Shown: positions 40,944 to 47,743 of the stretch, in pieces | Layout: each line of letters opens with the position of its first letter | How positions within the stretch are numbered: position 1 is the first letter of the stretch | NCBI RefSeq assembly: GCF_950097975.1 | Contig: NZ_CATNHF010000028.1 | Coordinates: 124,001-188,000, forward strand | DNA length: 64,000 nt | Direction of reading: 5' to 3' | Source of the DNA: Microbacterium sp. T2.11-28 | Lineage (GTDB): Bacteria > Actinomycetota > Actinomycetes > Actinomycetales > Microbacteriaceae | Translations under genes and position numbers: made by a program | The notes under the pieces: generated by a model | The model's input: only the letters and a program-made list of their open reading frames with translations | The model's database searches: none | Told to the model about the DNA's origin: nothing

Positions 40944-41522
40944 TCACGCCGCCGGTCGGCGGGGGAGGACCGTGAGAACCATAGCTATGTAGGTGCGGAA
41001 CTCGCCCATGTAGGCGCGGAGGAACTCTTCGGTGGAGTGGTTGGTGATCTCGCCGTCGTCCCGGAAGACCTCGGCGGAGTAATGGATGTACGCCTCGGGT
41101 GAGGTCATCTGACGTGCGTTGCAGAAGCTGAGCACAGCGCGCAGGCTCTGCTGACCGATCGCCGTTCCGATCTGACCGATCGAGGCTCCGATCACTGCGG
41201 CGGGAATGTGATCGAAGGAGTTCTGACCCCACGGCCGGGACGCCCAGTCGATCGCGTTCTTCAACGCGCCGGGGATGGAACGGTTGTACTCGGGGGAGAC
41301 GAACAGCACTGCGTCGGCGGCGTCGATGGCAGCCTTCAGCTCGCGCGCGGCGGGCGGATAGTCGGTGTCGTAGTCCGGGCTGTACAGCGGCAGGTCACCG
41401 ATCGGGATCTCACTGAACTCGAGCTCGTCCGGGGCCACGCGGATGAGTGCTCTGGACAGGATGCGGTTGATCGACGTCGACGACAGACTTCCGACGAAGT
41501 AGCCGACCTTATAGGTAGTCAT
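40944..41522 (-). CDS. NADPH-dependent FMN reductase
   Basis: 192 aa flavodoxin-like fold. The FMN phosphate loop is FVGSLSSTSINR at about residues 9-20; FVSPEYNRSIPGALKNAIDW at about 79-98 is the family signature. It reduces free flavin or quinones with NAD(P)H. It follows the small monooxygenase gene by 22 bases, so reduced flavin supply and a monooxygenase may work together. Confidence 0.9.
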   Translation of the reverse strand: MTTYKVGYFVGSLSSTSINRILSRALIRVAPDELEFSEIPIGDLPLYSPDYDTDYPPAARELKAAIDAADAVLFVSPEYNRSIPGALKNAIDWASRPWGQNSFDHIPAAVIGASIGQIGTAIGQQSLRAVLSFCNARQMTSPEAYIHYSAEVFRDDGEITNHSTEEFLRAYMGEFRTYIAMVLTVLPRRPAA

Positions 41523-41544
41523 GAGGGTCCTCAGCTTTACCTGG

Positions 41545-41844
41545 CTATGCCGGCATCTTGTCGGCGAGGATGTCGATCCGCTCGACCTGCGGCTCGCTGA
41601 ACAGGACACCCGTGTTGGGACCGAGCGCCTGACCGACACCACCGGCGAGGTGGGCGTCTCGAGCGGCATCGTCGGGAAAGACGTCGTACACACCGAACGT
41701 CGAGGGGCCGAGCCGAATCGCGAACCACGCGATGGTGCCCGGCTCCTCCATGACCACCGACCGCGCACCGATCAGGAAGTTCGCCAGTTGTTCCTCTTTG
41801 CCCGGCAGCGCCTCGAGGCGAACGAGAAGAGCTTTGGTGAGCAT
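41545..41844 (-). CDS. Quinol monooxygenase-like (ABM domain) protein
   Basis: 99 aa. A single antibiotic-biosynthesis-monooxygenase fold: it starts MLTKALLVRLEALPGKEEQL, contains EEPGTIAWFAIRLG at about residues 33-46 and a helix with DDAARDAHLAG. Homologues oxidise quinols, or serve as dimeric stress proteins. ATG with GAAGGAG 8 bases upstream. Operon with the FMN reductase. Confidence 0.85.
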   Translation of the reverse strand: MLTKALLVRLEALPGKEEQLANFLIGARSVVMEEPGTIAWFAIRLGPSTFGVYDVFPDDAARDAHLAGGVGQALGPNTGVLFSEPQVERIDILADKMPA

Positions 41845-41872
41845 GGTCGCACTCCTTCGCTCCTGGGCGGCG

Positions 41873-41892
41873 CCGTGTCCTGGCGGACACGG
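41873..41892. promoter_or_regulatory. 8-bp hairpin or operator before the monooxygenase gene
   Basis: CCGTGTCC-TGGC-GGACACGG, 28 bases upstream of the ATG at 41844. The rest of the divergent region 41845-42097 shows no gene. Confidence 0.4.
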
Positions 41893-42097
41893 GTGAACGG
41901 CGCCGGGGAGCTTGTCTCCGCCCATGATGCGCGGCGGTCGGGTCGCCCCGCATCCCGTGAACGGGTGCTTCCCACCCCTCACCGTGCAGGAGGGGGTCAG
42001 CTTGGTCAGCTCAGGTCGGACGGGACGCACGAGGCTGCCAGGACGCTCCGACCGCGACGCCGGGCGGCACTCTCGCCCGTTCGGCCATACTGGGCGA

Positions 42098-42436
42098 ATG
42101 TCTACCTACGACTTCCAGATGTCGATGTGGCCCACGCAGCGCGATCAGCGCGGCGGACTCGGTGACGTGCTCAGCGTGCCGCGCGAGGTGGAGCATTTCG
42201 CGATCTTCACGCGTCGTGCACAGGCCGAGTCCGCAGGCGATGAGCTCGTTGCGGCGGGATTCGAGGTCGGCCTGGGCCGCCGCTGGATGAAGACCATCCT
42301 TCGAGCGGCGCGCCAGGAAGCGCTGAGCGACGACACCGTTGCGCAGTTCCTGCGCGAGGTGATCGCGATCATCGAGCGCCACGGCGGTGACTACGACGGC
42401 TGGGGAGCGGCCGTCGAGGAGCCGGCGCGCGGCTGA
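42098..42436 (+). CDS. RraB-family protein (ribonuclease E regulator B-like)
   Basis: 112 aa. The layout VPREVEHFAIFTRRAQAESA, LVAAGFEVG and FLREVIAIIERHGGDYDGW is that of the RraB family. In E. coli RraB binds RNase E and lowers mRNA decay. Actinobacteria have RNase E/G, so the same target is possible but not shown. ATG has CATACT 6 bases upstream. It ends 24 bases before a convergent small gene. Confidence 0.78.
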   Translation: MSTYDFQMSMWPTQRDQRGGLGDVLSVPREVEHFAIFTRRAQAESAGDELVAAGFEVGLGRRWMKTILRAARQEALSDDTVAQFLREVIAIIERHGGDYDGWGAAVEEPARG

Positions 42437-42460
42437 GCGGAGGCAGCCCGCCCGCCGGTG

Positions 42461-42622
42461 TCAGCGCGCGAACAGTCGCGCGAAGAAGCCGCTGGACGGG
42501 TCGGCCTGGTGCCCCGCGCAGCGCTGAGAAGCGGGAACGCGTCGCATCACCTGGTCCACGTGCTGCCCGCAACCGGACCACGTCGTCTTTCCGCATTTCC
42601 GGCAGGTCACGGGGTAACACAT
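42461..42622 (-). CDS. Small Cys/His-rich protein, copy B
   Basis: 53 aa: it opens MCYPVTCRKCGKTTW, continues SGCGQHVDQVMRRVP and RCAGHQ, and ends with GFFARLFAR. Six Cys/His positions (Cys2, Cys7, Cys10, Cys18, His21, Cys35, His38 counted together are seven) could bind a zinc or iron-sulfur centre, or carry sulfur. It aligns residue by residue with copy A at 44684-44815: MC-x2-VTC-x2-CGK-x-TW-x-GCGQHV, then P-x3-RC-x-GH. It is the last gene of the CsoR/CoA-disulfide-reductase operon. The function is not known to me. Confidence 0.85.
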   Translation of the reverse strand: MCYPVTCRKCGKTTWSGCGQHVDQVMRRVPASQRCAGHQADPSSGFFARLFAR

Positions 42623-42665
42623 CGTCTGTCTTCTCCTTCGGGGTCGTCGGCGGCGGGCGTCGCTC

Positions 42666-42941
42666 TCAGGCGAGCATGAGGAAGAGCTTCTCGAGCTCCT
42701 CCGTCGTGAGGCCCTGACTCTCCCGGGCCCCGTCGGGATCGGCGATGCAGTCCTTCATCGCGGTCGACACGATCGCGAAGCCGGCGCGGTCGAGGGCGCT
42801 CGAGACCGCAGACAGCTGCGTCACGACCTCGCGGCACGGCCGCTCGTTCTCCACCGCGGCGATGACGGCGTCGAGCTGGCCGCGCGCGCGGCGGAGGCGG
42901 TTGAGGATGCGCTTCTGCGCCTCGACGTCGATGGTGCTCAT
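42666..42941 (-). CDS. CsoR/CstR-family repressor, persulfide-sensor type
   Basis: 91 aa four-helix DUF156 protein. RILNRLRRARGQLDAV at residues 11-26 is the DNA-binding helix. The sensing cysteines are Cys36 (RPCREVVTQL) and Cys65 (MKDCIAD), 29 apart as in both CsoR and CstR. The copper-ligand His expected near residue 61 is Ala (IVSTAMKDC), so copper sensing of the CsoR type is unlikely and the two-cysteine persulfide-sensing CstR type is favoured. Probably binds the ATACCCC/GGGGTAT palindromes upstream of its own operon. Confidence 0.82.
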   Translation of the reverse strand: MSTIDVEAQKRILNRLRRARGQLDAVIAAVENERPCREVVTQLSAVSSALDRAGFAIVSTAMKDCIADPDGARESQGLTTEELEKLFLMLA

Positions 42942-42992
42942 GCGTTCTCTCCGGATCGGTCGGTTTGGCGGTGGAAGGGGGAGTGGGCGAGG

Positions 42993-44684
42993 TCAGGCAT
43001 GCTGGAGCACTGCCGGCGCGGTGAGGACCTCGGACTGACGCTCACCGAGCCAGGCGCGGAGGGTCAGCATGCCGCCGGACAGCGAGGCGGAGTCGAATCC
43101 CGCCTGGGTGAGCACGCGATGGGCGATGGCCGAGCGCACGCCGGACTGGCAGGTCACCCGCACCGGGCGGCCCTCGGCCGCCTCGCGGACCTCATCGATG
43201 CGCTCGCGGAGCTCGGTGTGCGGAATGTGGAGTGACCCCGGAATGGCGCCGGTGGCGTACTCGGCGGCGGTGCGCACGTCGAGGATCAGCGCGCGGTGCT
43301 GCTGCTCTTCGAGCTCGTCCGCGTACCAGAGGGTCAGCGCGCCGGTGAGGACGTTCTCGCCGACCATCCCGGCGAGGTTCACCGGGTCTTTCGCCTGTCC
43401 GTAGGGCGGGGAGTAGGCGAGGTCGAGGTCGATGAGGTCGTCGACCGTCATCCCCGCGCGGATGGCCGTGGCGAGCACGTCGATCCGCTTGTCGACGCCC
43501 TCGGTGCCCACGGCCTGCGCACCGAGGAGGAGTCCGTCGGAGGCACGCAGCTGCACGATGAGATGGATCTGCGCAGCGCCGGGGAAGTAGCCGGCGTGCT
43601 GATTGGGGTGCAGGTGGAGCGTACGGTGCGCGATGCCGGCGGTGTCGAGCGAGGAGCGGTTCGCGCCGGTGAGGGCGGCGGTCAGCGACCCGACGCGCAC
43701 GATCGCGGTGCCGACGGGCTGCGGGAGGGCACGCGCAGCGCCCGGCCGCAGGATGTCGTCCGCGATGAGTCGCCCCGCACGATTGGCCGGGCCGGCGAGC
43801 GCGACGGGACGACGGCTGCCGGTCACGGCGTCGACCGACACCGTCGCGTCGCCCGCGGCCCAGACGCTCTCGGCCGAGGTGCGGCCGTGCTCGTCGACGA
43901 TGATGGCGCCGCGTTCGCAGGCGATGCCGGCGGCTTCGAACGGTGCCGTGTCGGGGCGGACGCCCACCGAGAGCACGACGATGTCGGCCGGGATGCGGGC
44001 TCCGTCGGAGAGCACGACGATGTCGCTGTCGTCACCGTGCTCGACGCTCGCCGCCCCGATCCCGGCGCGGACGTCGACGCCGAGCGCGCCGAGCTCCTGG
44101 GCCACCAGAGACGCCAGCTCGGTCTCCAGCGGCGGCAGCACATGTGGTGCCAACTCGACGACAGACACGTCGAGCCCCTGCCCGGCCAGCGCCTCGGCCG
44201 CTTCGATGCCGATGAAGCCGGCGCCGAGGACGACGGCGCGGCGAGCGCCGCCGAGCACCGCGCCGCGCAGGGTGATCGCGTCCTCCACCGTGCGGAGCGT
44301 GCGCACGCGCGGCGAGTCGAGCCCGGGCAGGGGCGGACGCAATGCGGATGCGCCGGGGGAGAGCACGAGCGCGTCGTAGGAGAGGTCGGAGTCGCCGTCG
44401 ACGGTTCGGACGCTCAGCGTCTTGGCCGTCGTGTCGACGGCGACGACATCATGGCCGGTGCGCACATCGAGGGCCAGCGCGGCGCGCAGCGTCTCCGGCG
44501 TCTGCACCAGCAGCGACTGCTCCTCGGCGATCTCGCCGCCGACGTAGTACGGCAGGCCACAGTTGGCGAACGACACGTGCGCACCGCGCTCGAGCACGAT
44601 GATCTCGGCGCTCTCGTCGAGGCGGCGGGCGCGTGCGGCGCAGCTCATCCCTCCGGCGACGCCACCGACGATGACGATGCGCAT
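42993..44684 (-). CDS. CoA-disulfide reductase/rhodanese fusion
   Basis: 563 aa. FAD-binding GGVAGGMSCAAR is at residues 7-18. The single redox cysteine is Cys42 in FANCGLPYYVGG, the CoADR signature. A second dinucleotide site VLGAGFIGIEAAE is at about 150 and the flavin-side VWAAGD segment at about 280. From about residue 460 a rhodanese domain follows, with active Cys512 in TCQSGVRSAI. Such fusions reduce CoA persulfides or polysulfides with NAD(P)H. The ATG overlaps the stop of small protein copy A by one base. Confidence 0.9.
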   Translation of the reverse strand: MRIVIVGGVAGGMSCAARARRLDESAEIIVLERGAHVSFANCGLPYYVGGEIAEEQSLLVQTPETLRAALALDVRTGHDVVAVDTTAKTLSVRTVDGDSDLSYDALVLSPGASALRPPLPGLDSPRVRTLRTVEDAITLRGAVLGGARRAVVLGAGFIGIEAAEALAGQGLDVSVVELAPHVLPPLETELASLVAQELGALGVDVRAGIGAASVEHGDDSDIVVLSDGARIPADIVVLSVGVRPDTAPFEAAGIACERGAIIVDEHGRTSAESVWAAGDATVSVDAVTGSRRPVALAGPANRAGRLIADDILRPGAARALPQPVGTAIVRVGSLTAALTGANRSSLDTAGIAHRTLHLHPNQHAGYFPGAAQIHLIVQLRASDGLLLGAQAVGTEGVDKRIDVLATAIRAGMTVDDLIDLDLAYSPPYGQAKDPVNLAGMVGENVLTGALTLWYADELEEQQHRALILDVRTAAEYATGAIPGSLHIPHTELRERIDEVREAAEGRPVRVTCQSGVRSAIAHRVLTQAGFDSASLSGGMLTLRAWLGERQSEVLTAPAVLQHA

Positions 44685-44815
44685 CACGCCACCGCGTCGT
44701 CGTGGCCGGGGCAGCGGTCCTCTGCCGGGATACCCCGCAGGGCGGCCTCCACGTGCTGGCCGCAGCCCGCCCATGTCGCCTTGCCGCACTCCGCGCAGGT
44801 CACTCTGCTGCACAT
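44684..44815 (-). CDS. Small Cys/His-rich protein, copy A
   Basis: 43 aa: MCSRVTCAECGKATW, then AGCGQHVEAALRGIP and RCPGHDDAVA. It shares with copy B all cysteines (2, 7, 10, 18 and the late one) and both histidines at equal spacing up to the central helix. It is the first gene of the operon and overlaps the reductase ATG by one base (TGATG). Paralogous copies at both ends of one operon suggest that the protein is part of the same sulfur chemistry. Zinc-ribbon-like binding is possible. No family name is claimed. Confidence 0.85.
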   Translation of the reverse strand: MCSRVTCAECGKATWAGCGQHVEAALRGIPAEDRCPGHDDAVA

Positions 44816-44838
44816 CGGGAACTCCTCATCTCGTCGTT

Positions 44839-44854
44839 ATACCCCAGGGGGTAT
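44839..44854. promoter_or_regulatory. CsoR/CstR-type operator 1
   Basis: Perfect palindrome ATACCCC-AG-GGGGTAT, 24 bases upstream of copy A. Confidence 0.8.
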
Positions 44855-44861
44855 CCCCAAA

Positions 44862-44877
44862 ATACACCCGGGGGTAT
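44862..44877. promoter_or_regulatory. CsoR/CstR-type operator 2
   Basis: ATACACC-CG-GGGGTAT, one mismatch from operator 1. The centres are 23 bp apart, about two helical turns, so both sites lie on one DNA face. The pair could control the sulfur operon and the divergent MFS gene. Confidence 0.75.
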
Positions 44878-44956
44878 CACTGCAGCAAATCCCGGGCGTG
44901 CCGGCGGCGCAGCGCTCCCGGGACATCCGCGTACCGACCGTGTCGGCGGCGTGTCC

Positions 44957-44962
44957 TAGGCT
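44957..44962 (+). promoter_or_regulatory. -10 element of the MFS gene
   Basis: TAGGCT exactly 6 bases before the GTG start at 44969. Confidence 0.6.
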
Positions 44963-44968
44963 CGACCG

Positions 44969-46228
44969 GTGAGCATCGGAGAGTGGGTCGCGCCGCGGCG
45001 GCTGGGGCGGGACTTCCGGTGGCTGCTCGCCTCGTCGTGGACGAGCAACGTCGGCGACGGCATCGCGCTCGCTGCCTCGCCGCTTCTCATCGCCTCGATG
45101 ACCGACTCGCCCGTGCTCGTCGCATCGGGCGCGGTCCTCCAGTTCCTGCCCTGGCTGCTGTTCGGCCTCCACGCCGGCGCCATCGCCGACCGCGTGGACC
45201 GTCGCGTGCTGATCATGGTCGCCAACGGCATCCGTGCGCTGGTGCTCGTCGCGCTGTGCGCCTTCCTGGTGACCGGCGTCGCCACCATCTGGGTGGTGCT
45301 GGTGGTGGCCTTCGTCTACGGCTGCGCGGAGGTCTTCGTCGACACGACAAGCAGCACGCTCCTGCCGATGATGGTGCGCAAGAAGGACCTCGGCATCGGC
45401 AACGCCCGACTGCAGGCGGGATTCCTCGTCGCGAACCAGTTCGGCGGCCCGCCCCTGGGCGCCTTCCTCTTCGCGCTCGGCTCCTTCTGGCCGTTCGCCG
45501 TCCAGGCGATCTGTGTCGCGCTCGCGGTGGTGCTCATCTCACGGATCGCGACCACCCGCGTCCCGTCGGCGGACGCGGCGGGTCCGCGCACGGCGGTGCA
45601 CACCGACATCCTCGAGGGGATGCGGTGGCTCTGGCGTAACCCGCCGGTGCGCACCCTCGTCATCATCATCCTCACGTTCAACATCACGTGGGCAGCGCCC
45701 TGGGGTGTGCTGGTGCTCTACGCCACCGAGCACCTGCAGATGGGTCCGGTGGGCTACGGCGCGTTGACCACGGCGTCGGCGATCGGCGGCCTCCTGTCCA
45801 CTCTCAGCTTCGGCTGGCTCGAGAGCCGCTTCTCGTTCAAGGCGCTCATGCGGGTGTGCCTGACAGCGGAGGTGCTCATGCACCTCGCGTTCGCGCTCAC
45901 GACGTCGGGGGCGATCGCCTTCGTGATCATGTTCGCGTTCGGGGCGTACGCGTTCGTGTGGGGCACCATCTCGACGACGGTGCGTCAGCGCCTCGTCCCG
46001 CACGAGCTGCAGGGGCGCATCGCCTCGGTGAACATGGTCGGCGTCTTCGGCGGCCTCGTGATCGGCCAGGCACTCGGTGGCGTCATCGCCCAGGTGTGGG
46101 GACTGACGGCGCCGTGGTGGTTCGCCTTCTTCGGCGCCGCGCTCACGTTGCTTCTCGTCTGGCGGCCCATCGCGCACATCGCCGCCGCGCGCCCCGTCGA
46201 AGACGAGGACGACGCGGCGGCGGCGTGA
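44969..46228 (+). CDS. Major facilitator superfamily transporter
   Basis: 419 aa with about 12 transmembrane segments. The loop 2-3 motif AIADRVDRRVLIM is at about residue 71, and a related segment follows TM8. It resembles the MFS_3/enterobactin-exporter type of drug or siderophore efflux proteins. GTG start with a -10 hexamer 6 bases upstream. Divergent from the sulfur operon over the two palindromic operators; ends one base before the convergent MerR gene. The substrate is unknown. Confidence 0.88.
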   Translation: MSIGEWVAPRRLGRDFRWLLASSWTSNVGDGIALAASPLLIASMTDSPVLVASGAVLQFLPWLLFGLHAGAIADRVDRRVLIMVANGIRALVLVALCAFLVTGVATIWVVLVVAFVYGCAEVFVDTTSSTLLPMMVRKKDLGIGNARLQAGFLVANQFGGPPLGAFLFALGSFWPFAVQAICVALAVVLISRIATTRVPSADAAGPRTAVHTDILEGMRWLWRNPPVRTLVIIILTFNITWAAPWGVLVLYATEHLQMGPVGYGALTTASAIGGLLSTLSFGWLESRFSFKALMRVCLTAEVLMHLAFALTTSGAIAFVIMFAFGAYAFVWGTISTTVRQRLVPHELQGRIASVNMVGVFGGLVIGQALGGVIAQVWGLTAPWWFAFFGAALTLLLVWRPIAHIAAARPVEDEDDAAAA

Positions 46229-46229
46229 G

Positions 46230-47045
46230 TCAGACGCGCTCGACCGGCGCCTGCAGTTCGGTCAGCCAGTCGGGGCCGGGAACGTGGCCGTCGGCTTCGA
46301 GGTACACCTCGCGACACGGCCCGACGACGCGGTAGCCGTCGGCGACGATCTGCTCCATGAGCGTCGACCAGGACTCGCCGATGCCGCTCATGTCGCCACG
46401 GTGCTGGAGGGTCGCGGCGGTGGCGAGCTCGGGCAGCTCGACGACGTCGTAGCCGTCACCGGGAACCGGCTCCGGCTCGGCGACATAGGAGACGTGCACC
46501 GTCATGCGCTCGTCGTCCTCGGCGTCGTACCAGAAGATGCCGGGCTCGAGGAGCGGACGTCCGGCCGCCTGCAGGGCACGGTCCAGTTCCTCGATGAGCG
46601 GACCGATCGCCGGGCCGATGTTCTCGGGTCCCATGCCCGGGGCGACGGTGCGGGCGGCGTAGACGGTGACGGGCGCGATGCGCGTGTAGTGGACATCCGA
46701 CATGGTGGTTCCTTCCAGAAGACGGAGGCGACGCTCGATCCGGGCGATGCGCAGGCGATCCTCGGCGACGGACGCGGCCAGGGCGCGGCGTCGTTCGACG
46801 AGCACCGTCCGCAGCGCCTCGTCCTGGTCCGCGGCGGCGGCCAGGTCGGCGATGCGGTCCAGGCCCACGCCCAGCTCCCGCAGTTCGACGATCCGCAGGA
46901 GCAGCGGCAGCTGGTCGATGGTGTACGAGCGGTAGCCCGTGCGTCCGTCGACCCTCGCCGCGACCAGCAGCCCGATCGCGTCGTAGTGCCGCAGCATGCG
47001 CACGCTCACCCGTCCCAGGGCGGCGAACTCTCCGATGGTGTACAT
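46230..47045 (-). CDS. MerR-family regulator with GyrI-like ligand domain
   Basis: 271 aa from the ATG at 47045; a GTG three codons earlier is less likely. The N-terminal MerR helix-turn-helix is YTIGEFAALGRVSVRMLRHY at residues 2-21, followed by the wing and a coiled coil to about 115. The C-terminal part, about 120-271, is a GyrI-like effector-binding domain (DVHYTRIAPVTVYA). This is the BltR/BmrR-like drug-sensing layout. Convergent with the MFS gene. Likely autoregulated through a 19-bp-spacer promoter. Confidence 0.88.
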   Translation of the reverse strand: MYTIGEFAALGRVSVRMLRHYDAIGLLVAARVDGRTGYRSYTIDQLPLLLRIVELRELGVGLDRIADLAAAADQDEALRTVLVERRRALAASVAEDRLRIARIERRLRLLEGTTMSDVHYTRIAPVTVYAARTVAPGMGPENIGPAIGPLIEELDRALQAAGRPLLEPGIFWYDAEDDERMTVHVSYVAEPEPVPGDGYDVVELPELATAATLQHRGDMSGIGESWSTLMEQIVADGYRVVGPCREVYLEADGHVPGPDWLTELQAPVERV

Positions 47046-47054
47046 GATGTCCAC

Positions 47055-47085
47055 ACGATCGACCCTGACACAGTGTGAGGGTCAA
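47055..47085 (-). promoter_or_regulatory. MerR-type promoter/operator
   Basis: Minus strand: -35 TTGACC (47080-47085), 19-bp spacer, -10 GATCGT (47055-47060). The spacer holds the near-perfect palindrome GACCCTCACACTGTGTCAGG followed by GTC (47061-47083). A 19-bp spacer with the dyad between the boxes is the hallmark of MerR control. Confidence 0.75.
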
Positions 47086-47115
47086 GCGCCTCCGACCGAA
47101 GCGCGGCGGGAGAGG

Positions 47116-47547
47116 TCAGTCGGAGGCGTTCAGGGCAGCGTCGAGGTCGGCGAGGATGGCGGCGCAGCGCGCGACGTCCTCGGCGGTGCCCGACAGCTCG
47201 AACTCGAACAGGATCGGCCGTCCTGACCGCTGCGCGAGCTGCCGCGCCGCCGCCTGGTAGTAGACGCCGAAGTTGCGATTGCCCGATCCGATGATCCCGA
47301 TCAGACGGCGCCGGTTCATGGGGGAGCGGAGGAAGCTCCGCACGCCTGCCGGCAGGGTCACCTCGTTGGCGTTGCCCGCCTTGTACGACGGAGTCAGCAG
47401 CACCCAGGGGCCCGGTGCCTCGGTCTTCCGCACGGCCGGATCGGCGAGGTTCCGCACGGGGCGCCCGTCGGTGCGCGCGAGGCTCGCCGCGAACCGACCC
47501 GTGAGGTTCGAGGTCGACGAGTAGTAGTAGAGCGGCACCTTCGACAT
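47116..47547 (-). CDS. nrdI: NrdI flavodoxin-like protein
   Basis: 143 aa. PLYYYSSTSNLTGRF at residues 5-19 is the NrdI FMN loop, TPSYKAGNANEVTLP is the second loop and GIIGSGNRNFGVYYQAA the third. NrdI oxidises the manganese cofactor of class Ib NrdF. The ATG at 47547 has CACACT 6 bases upstream. nrdE, nrdF and nrdH are not next to it, so it stands alone here. Confidence 0.88.
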   Translation of the reverse strand: MSKVPLYYYSSTSNLTGRFAASLARTDGRPVRNLADPAVRKTEAPGPWVLLTPSYKAGNANEVTLPAGVRSFLRSPMNRRRLIGIIGSGNRNFGVYYQAAARQLAQRSGRPILFEFELSGTAEDVARCAAILADLDAALNASD

Positions 47548-47632
47548 GACCCCAGTGTGCGCCGATCCGCGCCCCGGCGGAGCGGTCATCGGCGTGCATA
47601 ACCCGTCTTCGATTTGTTCACACCTCGCCCCC

Positions 47633-47661
47633 TTGTGTGGTCAGATCACAGTGAGGATAAT
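47633..47661 (+). promoter_or_regulatory. adhE promoter with a dyad in the spacer
   Basis: TTGTGT (47633-47638), 17-bp spacer, GATAAT (47656-47661). The dyad TGTGGTCAGATCACA (47636-47650) covers the -35 and spacer. This leaves an about 75-base 5' leader. Confidence 0.6.
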
Positions 47662-47743
47662 GGCATCAGAAGGGCGGGGAACCATCCCGACCCGAACCAG
47701 CAAGGGTGCGGATGAAGCATCCGCGCCGGGTAGGAGACCCACA

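Noticed and set aside
47636..47650. A standard CRP or Rex operator before adhE
   Set aside because: The dyad is 15 bp, one short of the CRP form, and lacks TTGTGAA...TTCACAA of Rex. It is kept only as an unassigned dyad.
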